Origin: Streptomyces sp. LUP30
GTDB lineage: Bacteria; Actinomycetota; Actinomycetes; Streptomycetales; Streptomycetaceae
Direction: 5' to 3'
Assembly: GCF_001746365.1 (NCBI RefSeq)
Contig: NZ_MJAJ01000005.1
Span: 62,528 to 126,527, forward strand
DNA: 64,000 nucleotides
A program made the translations under genes and the position numbers. The notes under the pieces were generated by a model that saw only the letters and a list, made by a program, of their open reading frames with translations, was not told where the DNA came from and did no database searches. How positions within the stretch are numbered: position 1 is the first letter of the stretch; every line of letters starts with the position of its first letter. Of the stretch, positions 27,192 to 35,779 are shown piece after piece.

Positions 27192-27221
27192 TTCAACCGT
27201 TCGATTGAATGTCCGATTCAA
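27192..27221. promoter_or_regulatory. Interleaved TTCAA/TTGAA palindromes in divergent promoter region
   Basis: TTGAAT-GTCCG-ATTCAA (27205-27221) is a perfect 6-bp inverted repeat with a 5-bp spacer. An overlapping pair TTCAA (27192-27196) and TTGAA (27205-27209) forms a second palindrome. The element stands midway between the epoxide-hydrolase-like gene (start 27053) and the binding protein gene (start 27354). It looks like a TetR- or MarR-type operator; no such regulator is adjacent. Confidence 0.5.
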
Positions 27222-27353
27222 CCTGCCTGAAGCGTTGCCCATCCACCCGGGGCCACAGCACGATGGACGGCATCCGACGGTCCCGGCGGCCCCGCACAGC
27301 GGAGCCGGACGACGGGTTTCCGGTTCACCCCCCACCCGAGAGGTCTCCTCAGC

Positions 27354-28487
27354 GTGCCCAGTTTCAGCAGACGACGCGTCCTGACCACCGGCGCCGGCGC
27401 CGCCCTCGGCCTCGGCGCCCTCACCGCCACCGCGAGTCCGGCCGCGGCCTCTCCGGCGGGCCTCCTCGGCAGCGGGCGCGAGGAGTCGCGCACGCTCGAC
27501 GAGCTCTACCGCGCCGCGCTGGCGGAAGGCGGCAGGCTCGTGGTCTACGCCGGCGGCGACACCCCGACCCAGCAGGACGCCACCAAGGCGGCCTTCAGGG
27601 CCCGCTTCCCGGAGATCGACCTGACCCTGATCGTCGACTACAGCAAGTACCACGACGTACGGGTGGACAACCAGTTCGCCACCGACACCCTCGTCCCGGA
27701 CGTCGTGCAGCTCCAGACGCTGCAGGACTTCGACCGCTGGAAGCAGCAGGGCCGACTGCTGCACTACAAGCCGGCAGGCTTCTCCCGGGTCCACGACGCG
27801 TTCAAGGACCCGCAGGGCGCGTGGGTGGCCACGGGCGCCATCGCCTTCAGCTTCCTGTACGACACCGCGTCGGTCGGCGCGAAGCGGCAGCTCACCCCGC
27901 ACGACCTGATCGACCCGAAGTGGAAGGGCATGATCGCCTCGGCCTACCCGCACGACGACGACGCGGTCCTGTACCTCTTCAGCCTGTACGCCCGCACGTA
28001 CGGCTGGGACTGGGTGGCCGCGTTCGCCGCCCAGGACGTGCAGTTCGCCCGGGGCAGCAACTCCCCCGGCGACGCCGTCTTCGGCGGACGGAAGGCGATC
28101 GGCGTCGGCACCGCCGGGTCCGCCGTCAGTTCCTCTCCCGTGACGTTCGCCGTCTCCGGCGGTCACCCGTTCATGGCCTGGGGCCAGCGCACGGCCGTCC
28201 TCAAGCGGGCCCGGAACTCCACGGCGGCCAAGCTCTTCCTCAACTGGCAGCTGTCGACGGAGCGGCAGAACGGCTCCTTCAACGGCTGGTCCGTCCGCAC
28301 GGACGTCACTCCCCCGGCCGGTCTGAAGCCGATCTGGACCTACCCGGACGCCCACGTGGACGGCTTCCCCCGCTTCATGGCCGACCGCGCCGAAGTGGAA
28401 CGCTGGAAGCAGACGTTCGCCCTGTACTTCGGCGAGGTCAAGGGCGACCCGACGCCCGGCTGGCTCGGACTGCACCCGGGGGCGTGA
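27354..28487 (+). CDS. Tat-exported ABC-type (iron-like) substrate-binding protein
   Basis: This 377-aa extracellular solute-binding protein begins with a twin-arginine signal (SFSRRRVLTTGAG, hydrophobic core, cleavage after SPAAA). The fold resembles class II iron(III)/spermidine-type binding proteins: RLVVYAGGDTPTQQDATKAAF (first strand-helix), PDVVQLQTLQDFDRWKQQG, DPKWKGMIASAYPHDDDAVLY. No permease or ATPase gene is adjacent, so it is an orphan receptor or works with a distant transporter. The start is GTG 27354 with GAGAGGTCTCCTCAGC upstream. Ligand unassigned; conserved iron-binding tyrosine pairs are not obvious. Confidence 0.8.
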   Translation: MPSFSRRRVLTTGAGAALGLGALTATASPAAASPAGLLGSGREESRTLDELYRAALAEGGRLVVYAGGDTPTQQDATKAAFRARFPEIDLTLIVDYSKYHDVRVDNQFATDTLVPDVVQLQTLQDFDRWKQQGRLLHYKPAGFSRVHDAFKDPQGAWVATGAIAFSFLYDTASVGAKRQLTPHDLIDPKWKGMIASAYPHDDDAVLYLFSLYARTYGWDWVAAFAAQDVQFARGSNSPGDAVFGGRKAIGVGTAGSAVSSSPVTFAVSGGHPFMAWGQRTAVLKRARNSTAAKLFLNWQLSTERQNGSFNGWSVRTDVTPPAGLKPIWTYPDAHVDGFPRFMADRAEVERWKQTFALYFGEVKGDPTPGWLGLHPGA

Positions 28488-28759
28488 CGCCGCTCCGGGG
28501 TCGGCCTGCCGAGGGGACGATCAAAGCGATTCCTGTCGGCCCCTGATCTGTACCGAACGCGAAAATAGTCCTATATTTCTGTCTACCTCTGCCGGGTGAT
28601 GTGGTGCACCGAGCGCCGCTTCGACGGTCTGCCCGAAAGCGGGTGGCCGAAGTCCCACGCGGAGGTTGTGGTGATGTTCTTTCGCTCTGCCGGTCGCTTC
28701 TTCCCGCACCCGTATGCCGACGGCGTCGATCATGCGGCAGGGCTCCGGGGAGGCAGCGC

Positions 28760-28993
28760 GTGAACTGGCGTGACCGGGCAGCATGCCGCTCCGAAGATCC
28801 CGAACTCTTCTTTCCGATCGGCGAGGACGGCCCGTCGCGACTGCAGATCGAGCAGGCGCGGGCCGTCTGCAACCGCTGCCCTGTCGTGACGGACTGCGGC
28901 AGCTGGGCGTTGCGCAGCGGTGAGTACGACGGCATATGGGGCGCGATGACGGCGGGTGAACGCCGGGCGCTGCGGCTCTGGCGCAGAACCTGA
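28760..28993 (+). CDS. WhiB-like (Wbl) iron-sulfur transcription factor
   Basis: This 77-aa Wbl protein has the four cluster cysteines in standard order: RAACRSEDPELFFP, then VCNRCPVVTDCGSW (Cys-X2-Cys-X5-Cys). The turn motif follows as GIWGAMTAGERR, where most family members have GVWGG. Wbl proteins bind [4Fe-4S] clusters and regulate development or redox responses with region 4 of the principal sigma factor. GTG 28760 is chosen because GGGGAGGC lies upstream and the protein then begins NWRDRAACR as in relatives. It is monocistronic, with an AT-richer upstream stretch near 28550-28585 likely to hold its promoter. Confidence 0.9.
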   Translation: MNWRDRAACRSEDPELFFPIGEDGPSRLQIEQARAVCNRCPVVTDCGSWALRSGEYDGIWGAMTAGERRALRLWRRT

Positions 28994-29254
28994 GCCGGCG
29001 GACCGCCGATGCCGTGAGCATACGGAGGCCAGGGCGAGGAGGTCCCTGCAGCTCGACGAGCACGGGGACCCCCCGCCGGCCCGGGACCACCGCCGGTCCA
29101 GACCCGAGCCCATGCGGTCCGGTCCGTCGCGAGGGCAAGGGCCGCGGCAAGGACGACGGCACGCCCTTCACGATTCACACACAACAGGCACACCTGATCA
29201 TCACCTTCGATATGCTCCTGGCGCTCCATTCGCACCACCGAGGGGGGATTCCTC

Positions 29255-29749
29255 ATGCGTATGCGCCACACCCTGGCCGCTGTCGCCGCCGCGGGCGCCA
29301 TAGCAGCGATCACCGCGGGCCCGGCCCAGGCCACCGAGTACTCGTCCGCGCTGAAGATCAAGGGCGTCCAGTACGACGCCCCGGGCGCCGACTCCAACCG
29401 GTGCTCCGGCGGCAACACCAAGAACGAGTACCTGACGATCAAGAACTACTCGCGGACCACGACGGTCGACCTCAGGGGCTACGTCGTCAAGGACGCCGCG
29501 GGCAACAAGTTCACCTTCACCGCCGGCCACCGGCTCGAGCCCGGCGACTACGTGAACCTGCGCGGCGGCAGGGGCACCGACTCCGACGCCGGCAATGTCG
29601 TCTACCGCCAGAACTGCAACTTCGTCTGGAACAACGACAAGGACACCATCTACCTGCTCAAGCCCACCGGCGCCAAGGCGGACGTCCACTCGTACACGAA
29701 GCGCGCCAACGACGCCGACGGCAACGGTTACATCACCTACCACGGCTAG
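29255..29749 (+). CDS. Secreted lamin-tail-domain protein
   Basis: This 164-aa protein has a Sec signal (MRMRHTLAAVAAAGAIAAI..., cleavage after GPAQA) and one lamin tail (LTD) immunoglobulin-like domain. That domain has NEYLTIKNYSRTTTVDLRGYVVKD, the FTAGHRLEPGDYVNLRGG turn and YRQNCNFVWNNDKDTIYLL. LTD domains in bacteria are common on secreted proteins and may mediate binding to DNA or the cell surface. The two cysteines (NRCSGG and QNCNF) could pair. GGGGGG-type ribosome site precedes ATG 29255. Function unproven. Confidence 0.82.
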   Translation: MRMRHTLAAVAAAGAIAAITAGPAQATEYSSALKIKGVQYDAPGADSNRCSGGNTKNEYLTIKNYSRTTTVDLRGYVVKDAAGNKFTFTAGHRLEPGDYVNLRGGRGTDSDAGNVVYRQNCNFVWNNDKDTIYLLKPTGAKADVHSYTKRANDADGNGYITYHG

Positions 29750-29838
29750 CGCCCGCGCACCCGCCCCGCCGTGCGTCTCGACCCCGGCTCCCGCGGGTGC
29801 TCGGGGCCTACCCGGGCCGTGGGCCGACGCAGGACGTG

Positions 29839-29875
29839 GGCAGGCGCCGCCCGTTGCTCACGGGCGGCGCCTGCC
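29839..29875. terminator. Bidirectional hairpin between lamin-tail gene and glpK
   Basis: A perfect 16-bp stem, GGCAGGCGCCGCCCGT (29839-29854), has a 5-nt loop and its complement at 29860-29875. It stands 10 bp beyond the glpK stop and 90 bp beyond the lamin-tail stop. Confidence 0.8.
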
Positions 29876-29884
29876 GTCGTCGGG

Positions 29885-31402
29885 CTACTCGACCTTGGCC
29901 CAGTCGAGCGTGCGCTCGACCGCCTTCTTCCAGCCCGCGTACCCTTCCGCGCGCTGATCGTCGGACCACTGGGGCTCCCAGCGCTTCGACTCCTGCCAGT
30001 GGGTGCGCAGTTCGTCGGTGTCGCGCCAGAAGCCGGTGGCCAGACCCGCCGCGTAGGCGGCGCCGAGCGCGGTGGTCTCGGCGACCACCGGACGGCTGAC
30101 CGGTACGCCGAGGACGTCCGCCTGGATCTGCATGCACAGATCGTTGGCCGTGACGCCGCCGTCGACCTTGAGCACGTCGAGGTGGACTCCTGAGTCCTGC
30201 TCCATGGCCTCGACCACGTCGCGGCTCTGGTAGCAGATGGACTCCAGCGTCGCCCGGGCCAGATGACCGTTGTCGTTGTACCGGGCCAGGCCGACGATCG
30301 CGCCGCGGGCGTCGGAGCGCCAGTACGGTGCGAACAGGCCCGAGAAGGCGGGAACGAAATACATGCCGCCGTTGTCCTCGACGGTGCGCGCCAGCGTCTC
30401 GCTCTCCGCCGCGTCGTTGATGATCTTCATCTGGTCGCGCAGCCACTGCACGGCGGACCCGGTGACGGCGATGGAGCCCTCCAGGGCGTAGATCGCCGGG
30501 CTGTCACCGAACTGGTACGCCACCGTGGTGAGCAGCCCGTGCTGCGAACGGACCAGCTCCGTACCGGTGTTGAGGACCAGGAAGTTGCCCGTGCCGTAGG
30601 TGTTCTTGGCCTCGCCCGGCGCGTAGCAGACCTGTCCCACCGTGGCCGCCTGCTGGTCGCCGAGCACCCCGGTGATGGGGATGGCGGCACGCAGCGGCCG
30701 GGAGGTGCGGGTCACGCCGAACGCCTCGCGGTGGGAGGACGGGTTGATGGTGGGCAGCATCTGACGGGGGATGCCGAAGAAGCCCAGGAGTTCGTCGTCC
30801 CAGTCGAGGGTCTCCAGGTCCATGAGCATGGTGCGACTGGCGTTGGTCACGTCGGTGGCGTGGACGCCGCCGTCGGGGCCGCCGGTCAGGTTCCACAGGA
30901 CCCAGGCGTCGGTGTTGCCGAAGAGGGCGTGGCCCTGTTCGGCCGCCTCGCGGACGCCCTCGACGTTCTCCAGGATCCACTGGATCTTGCCGCCGGAGAA
31001 GTAGGTCGCCGGCGGCAGTCCCGCCTTGCGGCGGATGACGTCGCCCTGGCCCGAGCGTTCCAGGGCCGCCGCGATGGAGTCGGTGCGGGTGTCCTGCCAG
31101 ACGATGGCGTTGTAGTAGGGACGTCCGTTGCGCGGGTCCCACACCACGGTGGTCTCCCGCTGGTTGGTGATGCCGATCGCGGCCAGGTCCTCGGGGGCGA
31201 GGTTGCCGTGTCGCAGCGCGTTCTGCATCACCGAGTTGGTGCGCTCCCAGATCTCCACCGGGTCGTGCTCGACCCATCCCGAGCGCGGAAGGATCTGGGC
31301 ATGCTCCAGCTGGTGCTTCGCCACCTCGTTGCCGGCGTGGTCGAAGATCATGAATCGGGTGCTGGTGGTGCCTTGGTCCACCGCGCCCACGAAGTCAGCC
31401 AT
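29885..31402 (-). CDS. glpK: Glycerol kinase
   Basis: This 505-aa FGGY-family kinase phosphorylates glycerol to glycerol 3-phosphate. It has the N-terminal phosphate motif [16 protein letters not shown], substrate region [13 protein letters not shown] ([13 protein letters not shown]), [27 protein letters not shown] and the C-terminal FGGY signature region [20 protein letters not shown]. The gene lies 24 bp downstream of glpF on the same strand, a standard uptake-phosphorylation operon. The usual gylR regulator and glpD are not in the window. Confidence 0.96.
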   Translation of the reverse strand: MADFVGAVDQGTTSTRFMIFDHAGNEVAKHQLEHAQILPRSGWVEHDPVEIWERTNSVMQNALRHGNLAPEDLAAIGITNQRETTVVWDPRNGRPYYNAIVWQDTRTDSIAAALERSGQGDVIRRKAGLPPATYFSGGKIQWILENVEGVREAAEQGHALFGNTDAWVLWNLTGGPDGGVHATDVTNASRTMLMDLETLDWDDELLGFFGIPRQMLPTINPSSHREAFGVTRTSRPLRAAIPITGVLGDQQAATVGQVCYAPGEAKNTYGTGNFLVLNTGTELVRSQHGLLTTVAYQFGDSPAIYALEGSIAVTGSAVQWLRDQMKIINDAAESETLARTVEDNGGMYFVPAFSGLFAPYWRSDARGAIVGLARYNDNGHLARATLESICYQSRDVVEAMEQDSGVHLDVLKVDGGVTANDLCMQIQADVLGVPVSRPVVAETTALGAAYAAGLATGFWRDTDELRTHWQESKRWEPQWSDDQRAEGYAGWKKAVERTLDWAKVE

Positions 31403-31426
31403 GGATTGCCGCCTCTGCTGTGGGGG

Positions 31427-32272
31427 TCATTCCTCGGGGGCCGGGACGCGGCCGGGAGGCTCCGGCTCCGCCGTCGGCAGGAACCGGCCGATGAAGGCCT
31501 TGTAGAGTCCGGCGCCGAGCAGGCCGCCGAGCAGGGGACCGACGATCGGCACCCAGAAGTAGAGATTCCCGTACTGATCTCGCCATGCTGTGCCGTAGCC
31601 CGTGATGAAGCTGGCCAATCGGGGCCCGAAGTCACGCGCCGGGTTGATCGCGTATCCCGCGTTGGTACCCCACGCCATGCCGATCGCCACGACGATCAGA
31701 CCGACGATGAACGGGGCCAGGTTGGCGCCGGGCGGGGTGTTCAGCAGGTCGGTGACGGCGAGGATCAGCAGGAGCAGGATGGCGGTGCCGATGATCTGGT
31801 CACGGAACGCGCCCCACTCGTGGACCGGCAGGTTGGGATTGCCGTTGGCGGGGAGCGTGGAGAACACGCCCTGCGTCTTGATGGTGTGTCCGGGGTCGGC
31901 CTTCGCCAGTGCTTCGGTGTAGTTCCACCGCACGATGAGGGCCGCCACGAAGGCGCCGGCGGTCTGGGCCAGGGCGTAGGGCGCGACCTTGCTCCAGGGG
32001 AAGCCCTTGAACGTGGCCAGGGCGACCGTCACCGCCGGATTGAGGTGGGCGCCGCTCAGTCGCGCGGCGACGTAGACGCCCAGGGTGACGCCCAGGCCCC
32101 AGGCCCAGGCGATGCTGTCGTGGTTTCCGAGCCCTCCCGGCGGCGTCGTGAGCGCTCCACCGGCGACCACCTGGGCCACCACGCCACAGCCGAAGAGGAT
32201 GAGAATCATGGTGCCGGCGAACTCGGCCGACACTTCGCCGACCAATCCGGACCTTTTGAATCGCTCAGCCAT
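31427..32272 (-). CDS. glpF: Glycerol uptake facilitator (aquaglyceroporin)
   Basis: This 281-aa MIP-family channel has the two pore motifs HLNPAVTVALATF and INPARDFGPRLASF and six hydrophobic helices (for example FAGTMILILFGCGVVAQVV and PFIVGLIVVAIGMAWG). It lets glycerol cross the membrane; the kinase encoded next traps it. Acidic/proline C-terminus. ATG 32272 is the only start fitting the family N-terminus. The upstream 126 bp should hold the operon promoter; a TATGCT -10-like element was noted on the minus strand but no clear regulator site. Confidence 0.95.
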   Translation of the reverse strand: MAERFKRSGLVGEVSAEFAGTMILILFGCGVVAQVVAGGALTTPPGGLGNHDSIAWAWGLGVTLGVYVAARLSGAHLNPAVTVALATFKGFPWSKVAPYALAQTAGAFVAALIVRWNYTEALAKADPGHTIKTQGVFSTLPANGNPNLPVHEWGAFRDQIIGTAILLLLILAVTDLLNTPPGANLAPFIVGLIVVAIGMAWGTNAGYAINPARDFGPRLASFITGYGTAWRDQYGNLYFWVPIVGPLLGGLLGAGLYKAFIGRFLPTAEPEPPGRVPAPEE

Positions 32273-32398
32273 GGAAGCCCGCTTTCCCGCCGGCGCGGAG
32301 CCGGCACGTCGACTGCTCGAGGTCTCCCGTACAACAGCATAGGGCGATCATGGACCAAACGCACAAATGGGAAGATCTCCGCAGGCCGGTGGCGACGG

Positions 32399-32735
32399 TC
32401 AGAGGCCGAGCGGCCGGATGAGCAGCCGGATGAGCAGCGCCAGCAGCGTGGTCCCCGTGAGCAGCGATCCCACGACGGCGAACACCCGGTCGGCCGTCGT
32501 CGCGTCCCAGCCCTGGATCTCGAACCGGCGGGGGTCCGCCACGTCGTACCGGACCGTCACCGCGGCGCCCACGCCGAAGCGGCCCTCGACGGACACGCGC
32601 CCGAACCTGGACGGGTACTCGCACGCGGTGCCGTCCTGAGTCGTCCGGGCCGCGACCGGGTGGTGGAACCTGGCTCCGTCGTCGTTGCGGCTGACGCGGT
32701 GGCGGACGATCCGCCCCCCCCCGGCGTGAGCCGAG
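32399..32735 (-). pseudogene. DUF3592-like protein, truncated and frameshifted at a poly-C tract
   Basis: The minus-strand frame ending at 32399 encodes RIVRHRVSRNDDG-ARFHHPV, then CEYPSRFGRVSVEGRFGVG and VTVRYDVADPRRFEIQGWD. A C-terminal membrane helix (VVGSLLTGTTLLALLIRLLI) follows. This is the DUF3592 pattern, but there is no start codon or N-terminal helix in frame. A TGA lies just upstream, and exactly at the junction is a run of nine C (32714-32722). Removing one base of the run would join TVTLGSRRGG to RIVRHRV. The annotated sequence therefore looks frameshifted or decayed; a GTG at 32596 gives only 65 aa. It abuts the carboxylesterase stop. Confidence 0.45.
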
Positions 32736-32737
32736 GG

Positions 32738-34351
32738 TCACCGTGCGCGTGAGGCGGCGCTCACAGCCTCTCCCGGCCTCAAGGCGTCCCAGAACGCGCA
32801 GTGGTGGCGGCGCTCCGTCGTGCGGGTGGGGGCGATGTGGTCCGGCGCCAGGGACAGGACCGTCCGGCGGGGCCAGTGCGGCGTCGAAGGGCCGTCCGGG
32901 TCGCCGGTGCGGGCGAAGCGGGTCCAGTAGTCGATCATGGAATCGGCCAGCCGGTGCTGTGCCGCGGTCAGGTCGCGCGGGCGGCCGCCCAGATCGAACA
33001 GGTAGGGCAGCTCGCTCGCGTGCGGGGCGCCGAGCGGGAAGGGCGGCGTGCCCGGCGTGAGCGGCGGGGCGTGCTCGTCGGCGAACTCGTAACGCCAGAC
33101 GTGCGTCCGGGCGGCGAGCAGACCGGCGGCGTCCGCCGTCGGGCAGGCGAAGTCGGCGTCGCCGATGACCGCGCCGAACACCGGGCCCCCGTCTGTTTCG
33201 TGCACGGGGTACTCGCGCACGATCGCCTCGGCCTGCCCCGGCGAGGGGAAGAAGGCGGCCACGACGTCCGGCCAGGTGCCGGGATCGACCGGATTGCCCG
33301 CCTGGACGATCCCGGCGGCCCAGCCGTTGCCCTCGTCGTGGTTGCTGCCGATGAGCACGGGGACGCGGTGGAAGCGGCCGGCGGCGATCGCCGCCGCCGG
33401 GTCGTCGGGCAGCAACGGAGTCGCGTACGCGGGCTGTTGATCGGATTCCTGGGCGGCGAGCAGCCGTGTGACGTCCACCCGGCGCAGGCAGGCCATGACG
33501 TCGCGGGCGGAGCCGCAGCCGGCCTTCGCCGCGAGGTCCGCGCCTGCTGCGCGCGCCGTGGACAGCGGGACCGAGGACGGCGCGAAAGGCCGGTCGGGGC
33601 GGCCTGTGCACGGACCGCTCTCGATGATCGCCCGGTCGAAGAGTCCCGCGGCGGCGGGTGAGGCCAGCTGGGCGCAGACGCTGTAACCGCCGGCCGACTC
33701 GCCGGCCAGGGTGACGTTGCGCGCGTCGCCGCCGAAGGCGCCGATCTCGGAGCGGACCCAGCGCAGCGCCGCCTGCTGGTCGGCCAGACCGAAGGTGCCG
33801 GAGCCGGGCAGCCCGCCGTGCGCGAGAAATCCGAGCGCGCCGAGCCGGTAGTCGACGGTGACGACCACGACGTCGCCCCGGGTTGCCATGCGGTGGGCGT
33901 CGTACGAACCGCCCGCTCCGGTGGTGAAGCCGCCGCCGTGCAGCCAGACGACGACCGGCCGAGGGCGCGCCGGTCGTGCGCCGTCGGGCGTCGTGACGTT
34001 CAGGCGGAGACAGTCCTCGTCGGTGCTGCCGCCGGGCACCTCGCCGGCCGGCTGCGGGCAGGCGCTCGCCGGGCGGGTGGCGTCCCGTACCCCGGACCAA
34101 GGGGCGGCCGGGCGGGGCGCCGCCCAGCGCAGCCCGCCCGTCGGGGGCGCCGCGTAGGGGATTCCCTCGAAGGTGCGGTAGCCGTCGTGGGCCGCGCCCC
34201 GCACCGGCCCGTCGTCGGTGCGTACGGTCGTGGCGGCGGGCGGCGGGTCGGGTTGGGCCGAAGCCGTCTGCGTCCGCGTGAGGGCCCCGGCCGTCACGAG
34301 CACGGCGGTCATGGCGCAGCCCAGGGTGGTCAGGACGCGGTGCATGCTCAT
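32738..34351 (-). CDS. Secreted type-B carboxylesterase
   Basis: This 537-aa carboxylesterase/cholinesterase-like hydrolase has a Sec signal (MSMHRVLTTLGCAMTAVLVTAG..., cleavage near TASA). The family signatures are EDCLRLNV and PVVVWLHGGGF. The nucleophile elbow is NVTLAGESAGGYS, with an acidic residue in IGSNHDEGNG and a His region near the C-terminus. It hydrolyses carboxylic esters outside the cell; substrate unknown. ATG 34351 precedes the signal; ATG 34345 is equivalent. A GPP34 gene ends 15 bp upstream on the same strand, so the two could be cotranscribed. Confidence 0.9.
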   Translation of the reverse strand: MSMHRVLTTLGCAMTAVLVTAGALTRTQTASAQPDPPPAATTVRTDDGPVRGAAHDGYRTFEGIPYAAPPTGGLRWAAPRPAAPWSGVRDATRPASACPQPAGEVPGGSTDEDCLRLNVTTPDGARPARPRPVVVWLHGGGFTTGAGGSYDAHRMATRGDVVVVTVDYRLGALGFLAHGGLPGSGTFGLADQQAALRWVRSEIGAFGGDARNVTLAGESAGGYSVCAQLASPAAAGLFDRAIIESGPCTGRPDRPFAPSSVPLSTARAAGADLAAKAGCGSARDVMACLRRVDVTRLLAAQESDQQPAYATPLLPDDPAAAIAAGRFHRVPVLIGSNHDEGNGWAAGIVQAGNPVDPGTWPDVVAAFFPSPGQAEAIVREYPVHETDGGPVFGAVIGDADFACPTADAAGLLAARTHVWRYEFADEHAPPLTPGTPPFPLGAPHASELPYLFDLGGRPRDLTAAQHRLADSMIDYWTRFARTGDPDGPSTPHWPRRTVLSLAPDHIAPTRTTERRHHCAFWDALRPGEAVSAASRAR

Positions 34352-34366
34352 CGTCTCCCCATCGGG

Positions 34367-35005
34367 TCAGCTGCCGCCCATGCCGCCCTGCGCGGCGATC
34401 ATGGTCGTCGGCAGCGCGCGTACGGCCTTCTCCAGGCCGGGTGCGAGGGCGGCGAGGCCCCGCGTGCAGGCGTCGATGCGGGACCGGAAGGTCTTCCGGT
34501 CCCGCCGTGACACGACCTGGCGCACGCGGCCCGCCGCGGCCAGCGCCAGCAGCGCGGCGTCGGCTGCGGGAACGTCCCGTACGGGGCCGCTCCCGTGCAG
34601 TGCCGCGTGCACCCGGGCGCGCAGGGCGGCGGTCTCGGCGCGGTCCGTCACCGTCAGCCGTCGAGTGCCGAAGCGGGTGCGGGGCTCCCGCACGGCGAGG
34701 AGCCCCGCCCGGGCGAGCCGGTCCTCCACCTGCGTCAGCGTGTGCTTGCGGTGGCGGCGCACGAGGTGCTTCCAGCCGTGCCCGGCGGCGGCGTCGCGCA
34801 GTACCCCGTCCAGGACGGGGTCGCCTGTCGGCTCTGCGCCGGACACGGTGACCGTGCCGCCGTCCTCCCCCAACCGGCCGCGCAGCGCGAGGTCGATCAG
34901 GGCGGCGGCGCGCACCAGCAGCTCCGTCCGGCGACGGTCGTACGGGCCCTCGGCCGCGTCGTCGTGGGCGAGCAGATACATGAGGCAGGCCAGGTCGTCG
35001 ATCAC
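34367..35005 (-). CDS. GPP34 (GOLPH3-like) phosphoprotein family protein
   Basis: This 212-aa protein is of the GPP34 family (Golgi phosphoprotein 3-like), common in actinomycetes and of unknown bacterial function; eukaryotic GOLPH3 binds PI4P. It is mostly helical, with the family pattern LLVRAAALIDLALRGRLGEDGGTVTV, DPVLDGVLRDAA and a basic KHTLTQVEDRLARAGLLAVREPRTRFGTRR segment. It ends 15 bp before the carboxylesterase start on the same strand. ATG 35005 is the first plausible start. Confidence 0.85.
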   Translation of the reverse strand: MIDDLACLMYLLAHDDAAEGPYDRRRTELLVRAAALIDLALRGRLGEDGGTVTVSGAEPTGDPVLDGVLRDAAAGHGWKHLVRRHRKHTLTQVEDRLARAGLLAVREPRTRFGTRRLTVTDRAETAALRARVHAALHGSGPVRDVPAADAALLALAAAGRVRQVVSRRDRKTFRSRIDACTRGLAALAPGLEKAVRALPTTMIAAQGGMGGS

Positions 35006-35085
35006 ACCTCGACGTTATGGGCGGCCGTCCCCGTCGCGGATCGGCCGCGGGAAGGGACTGGCACTGGGAGCCCAGGAGGACCGCC

Positions 35086-35117
35086 GCCCGTTCTCCTCCC
35101 TGAGGAGGAGAACGGGC
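35086..35117 (-). terminator. Hairpin terminator of two-component operon
   Basis: A perfect 14-bp stem, GCCCGTTCTCCTCC (35086-35099), has a 4-nt loop and its complement at 35104-35117. It starts 3 bp after the response regulator stop on the minus strand. Confidence 0.8.
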
Positions 35118-35119
35118 CC

Positions 35120-35779
35120 TCAGGGGCGGCGGGGTCGCACCAGGCCGTGGTCGTAGGCGGCGACCACGGCCTGGACGCGGTCGCGCAGGCCGAGTTTGCG
35201 CAGCACCGCGGTGACGTGGTTCTTGACGGTGGCTTCCGACAGGCGCAGCCGTTCGGCGATCTCCCGGTTCGACAGCGCCTGTCCGATGAGGGTGAGCACC
35301 TCCCGCTCGCGGCCCGAGAGGTCCTGCAGGGAGGGCGGCGGCGCCGTATCGGGCGTGGTGCGCAGGAAGCGGTCGAGGACCCGGCTCAGCACCGTCGGCG
35401 CGAGCAGTGCGTCGCCACGCGCGGTGAGGCGGATCGCGTCGACGAGTTCGCTGGGGCGGATGTCCTTCAGCAGGAAACCGCTGGCCCCGGCCCGCAGGGC
35501 GTCGACCACGTGCGCGTCGACGTCCCAGGTGGTCAGCACGAGCACCCGGGCCGGGCTGCCGCCCCGCGCGATCTGCCGGGTCGCCTCGATGCCGTCCACG
35601 ACGGGCATGCGCACGTCCATCAGCACCACGTCCGGCGTCAGCTCCCGGGTCAGCCGCACCGCCTCCCGGCCGTCGGACGCCTCACCGACCACCTCCAGGT
35701 CGTCCCGGGCGTCGATGATCATGCGGAAGCCGGTCCGCACCAGGGTCTGGTCGTCGGCCACCACCACGCGCAGCGTCAT
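35120..35779 (-). CDS. NarL/LuxR-family response regulator
   Basis: This 219-aa response regulator has a receiver (acidic ADDQTL, phospho-Asp55 in VVLMDVRMPV, Thr/Lys in LTTWD and LLKDIRP) and a C-terminal LuxR-type HTH (LSGREREVLTLIGQALSNREIAERLRLSEATVKNHVTAVLRKL). Its ATG overlaps the sensor kinase stop (ATGA). A strong hairpin follows its stop. Partner is the DesK-like kinase 35776-36945. Target genes unknown. Confidence 0.93.
   Translation of the reverse strand: MTLRVVVADDQTLVRTGFRMIIDARDDLEVVGEASDGREAVRLTRELTPDVVLMDVRMPVVDGIEATRQIARGGSPARVLVLTTWDVDAHVVDALRAGASGFLLKDIRPSELVDAIRLTARGDALLAPTVLSRVLDRFLRTTPDTAPPPSLQDLSGREREVLTLIGQALSNREIAERLRLSEATVKNHVTAVLRKLGLRDRVQAVVAAYDHGLVRPRRP

Noticed and set aside
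30263..32752. An 829-codon plus-strand frame across glpK and glpF
   Set aside because: The minus strand encodes unmistakable glycerol kinase and facilitator; the opposite frame is a GC-skew artefact.
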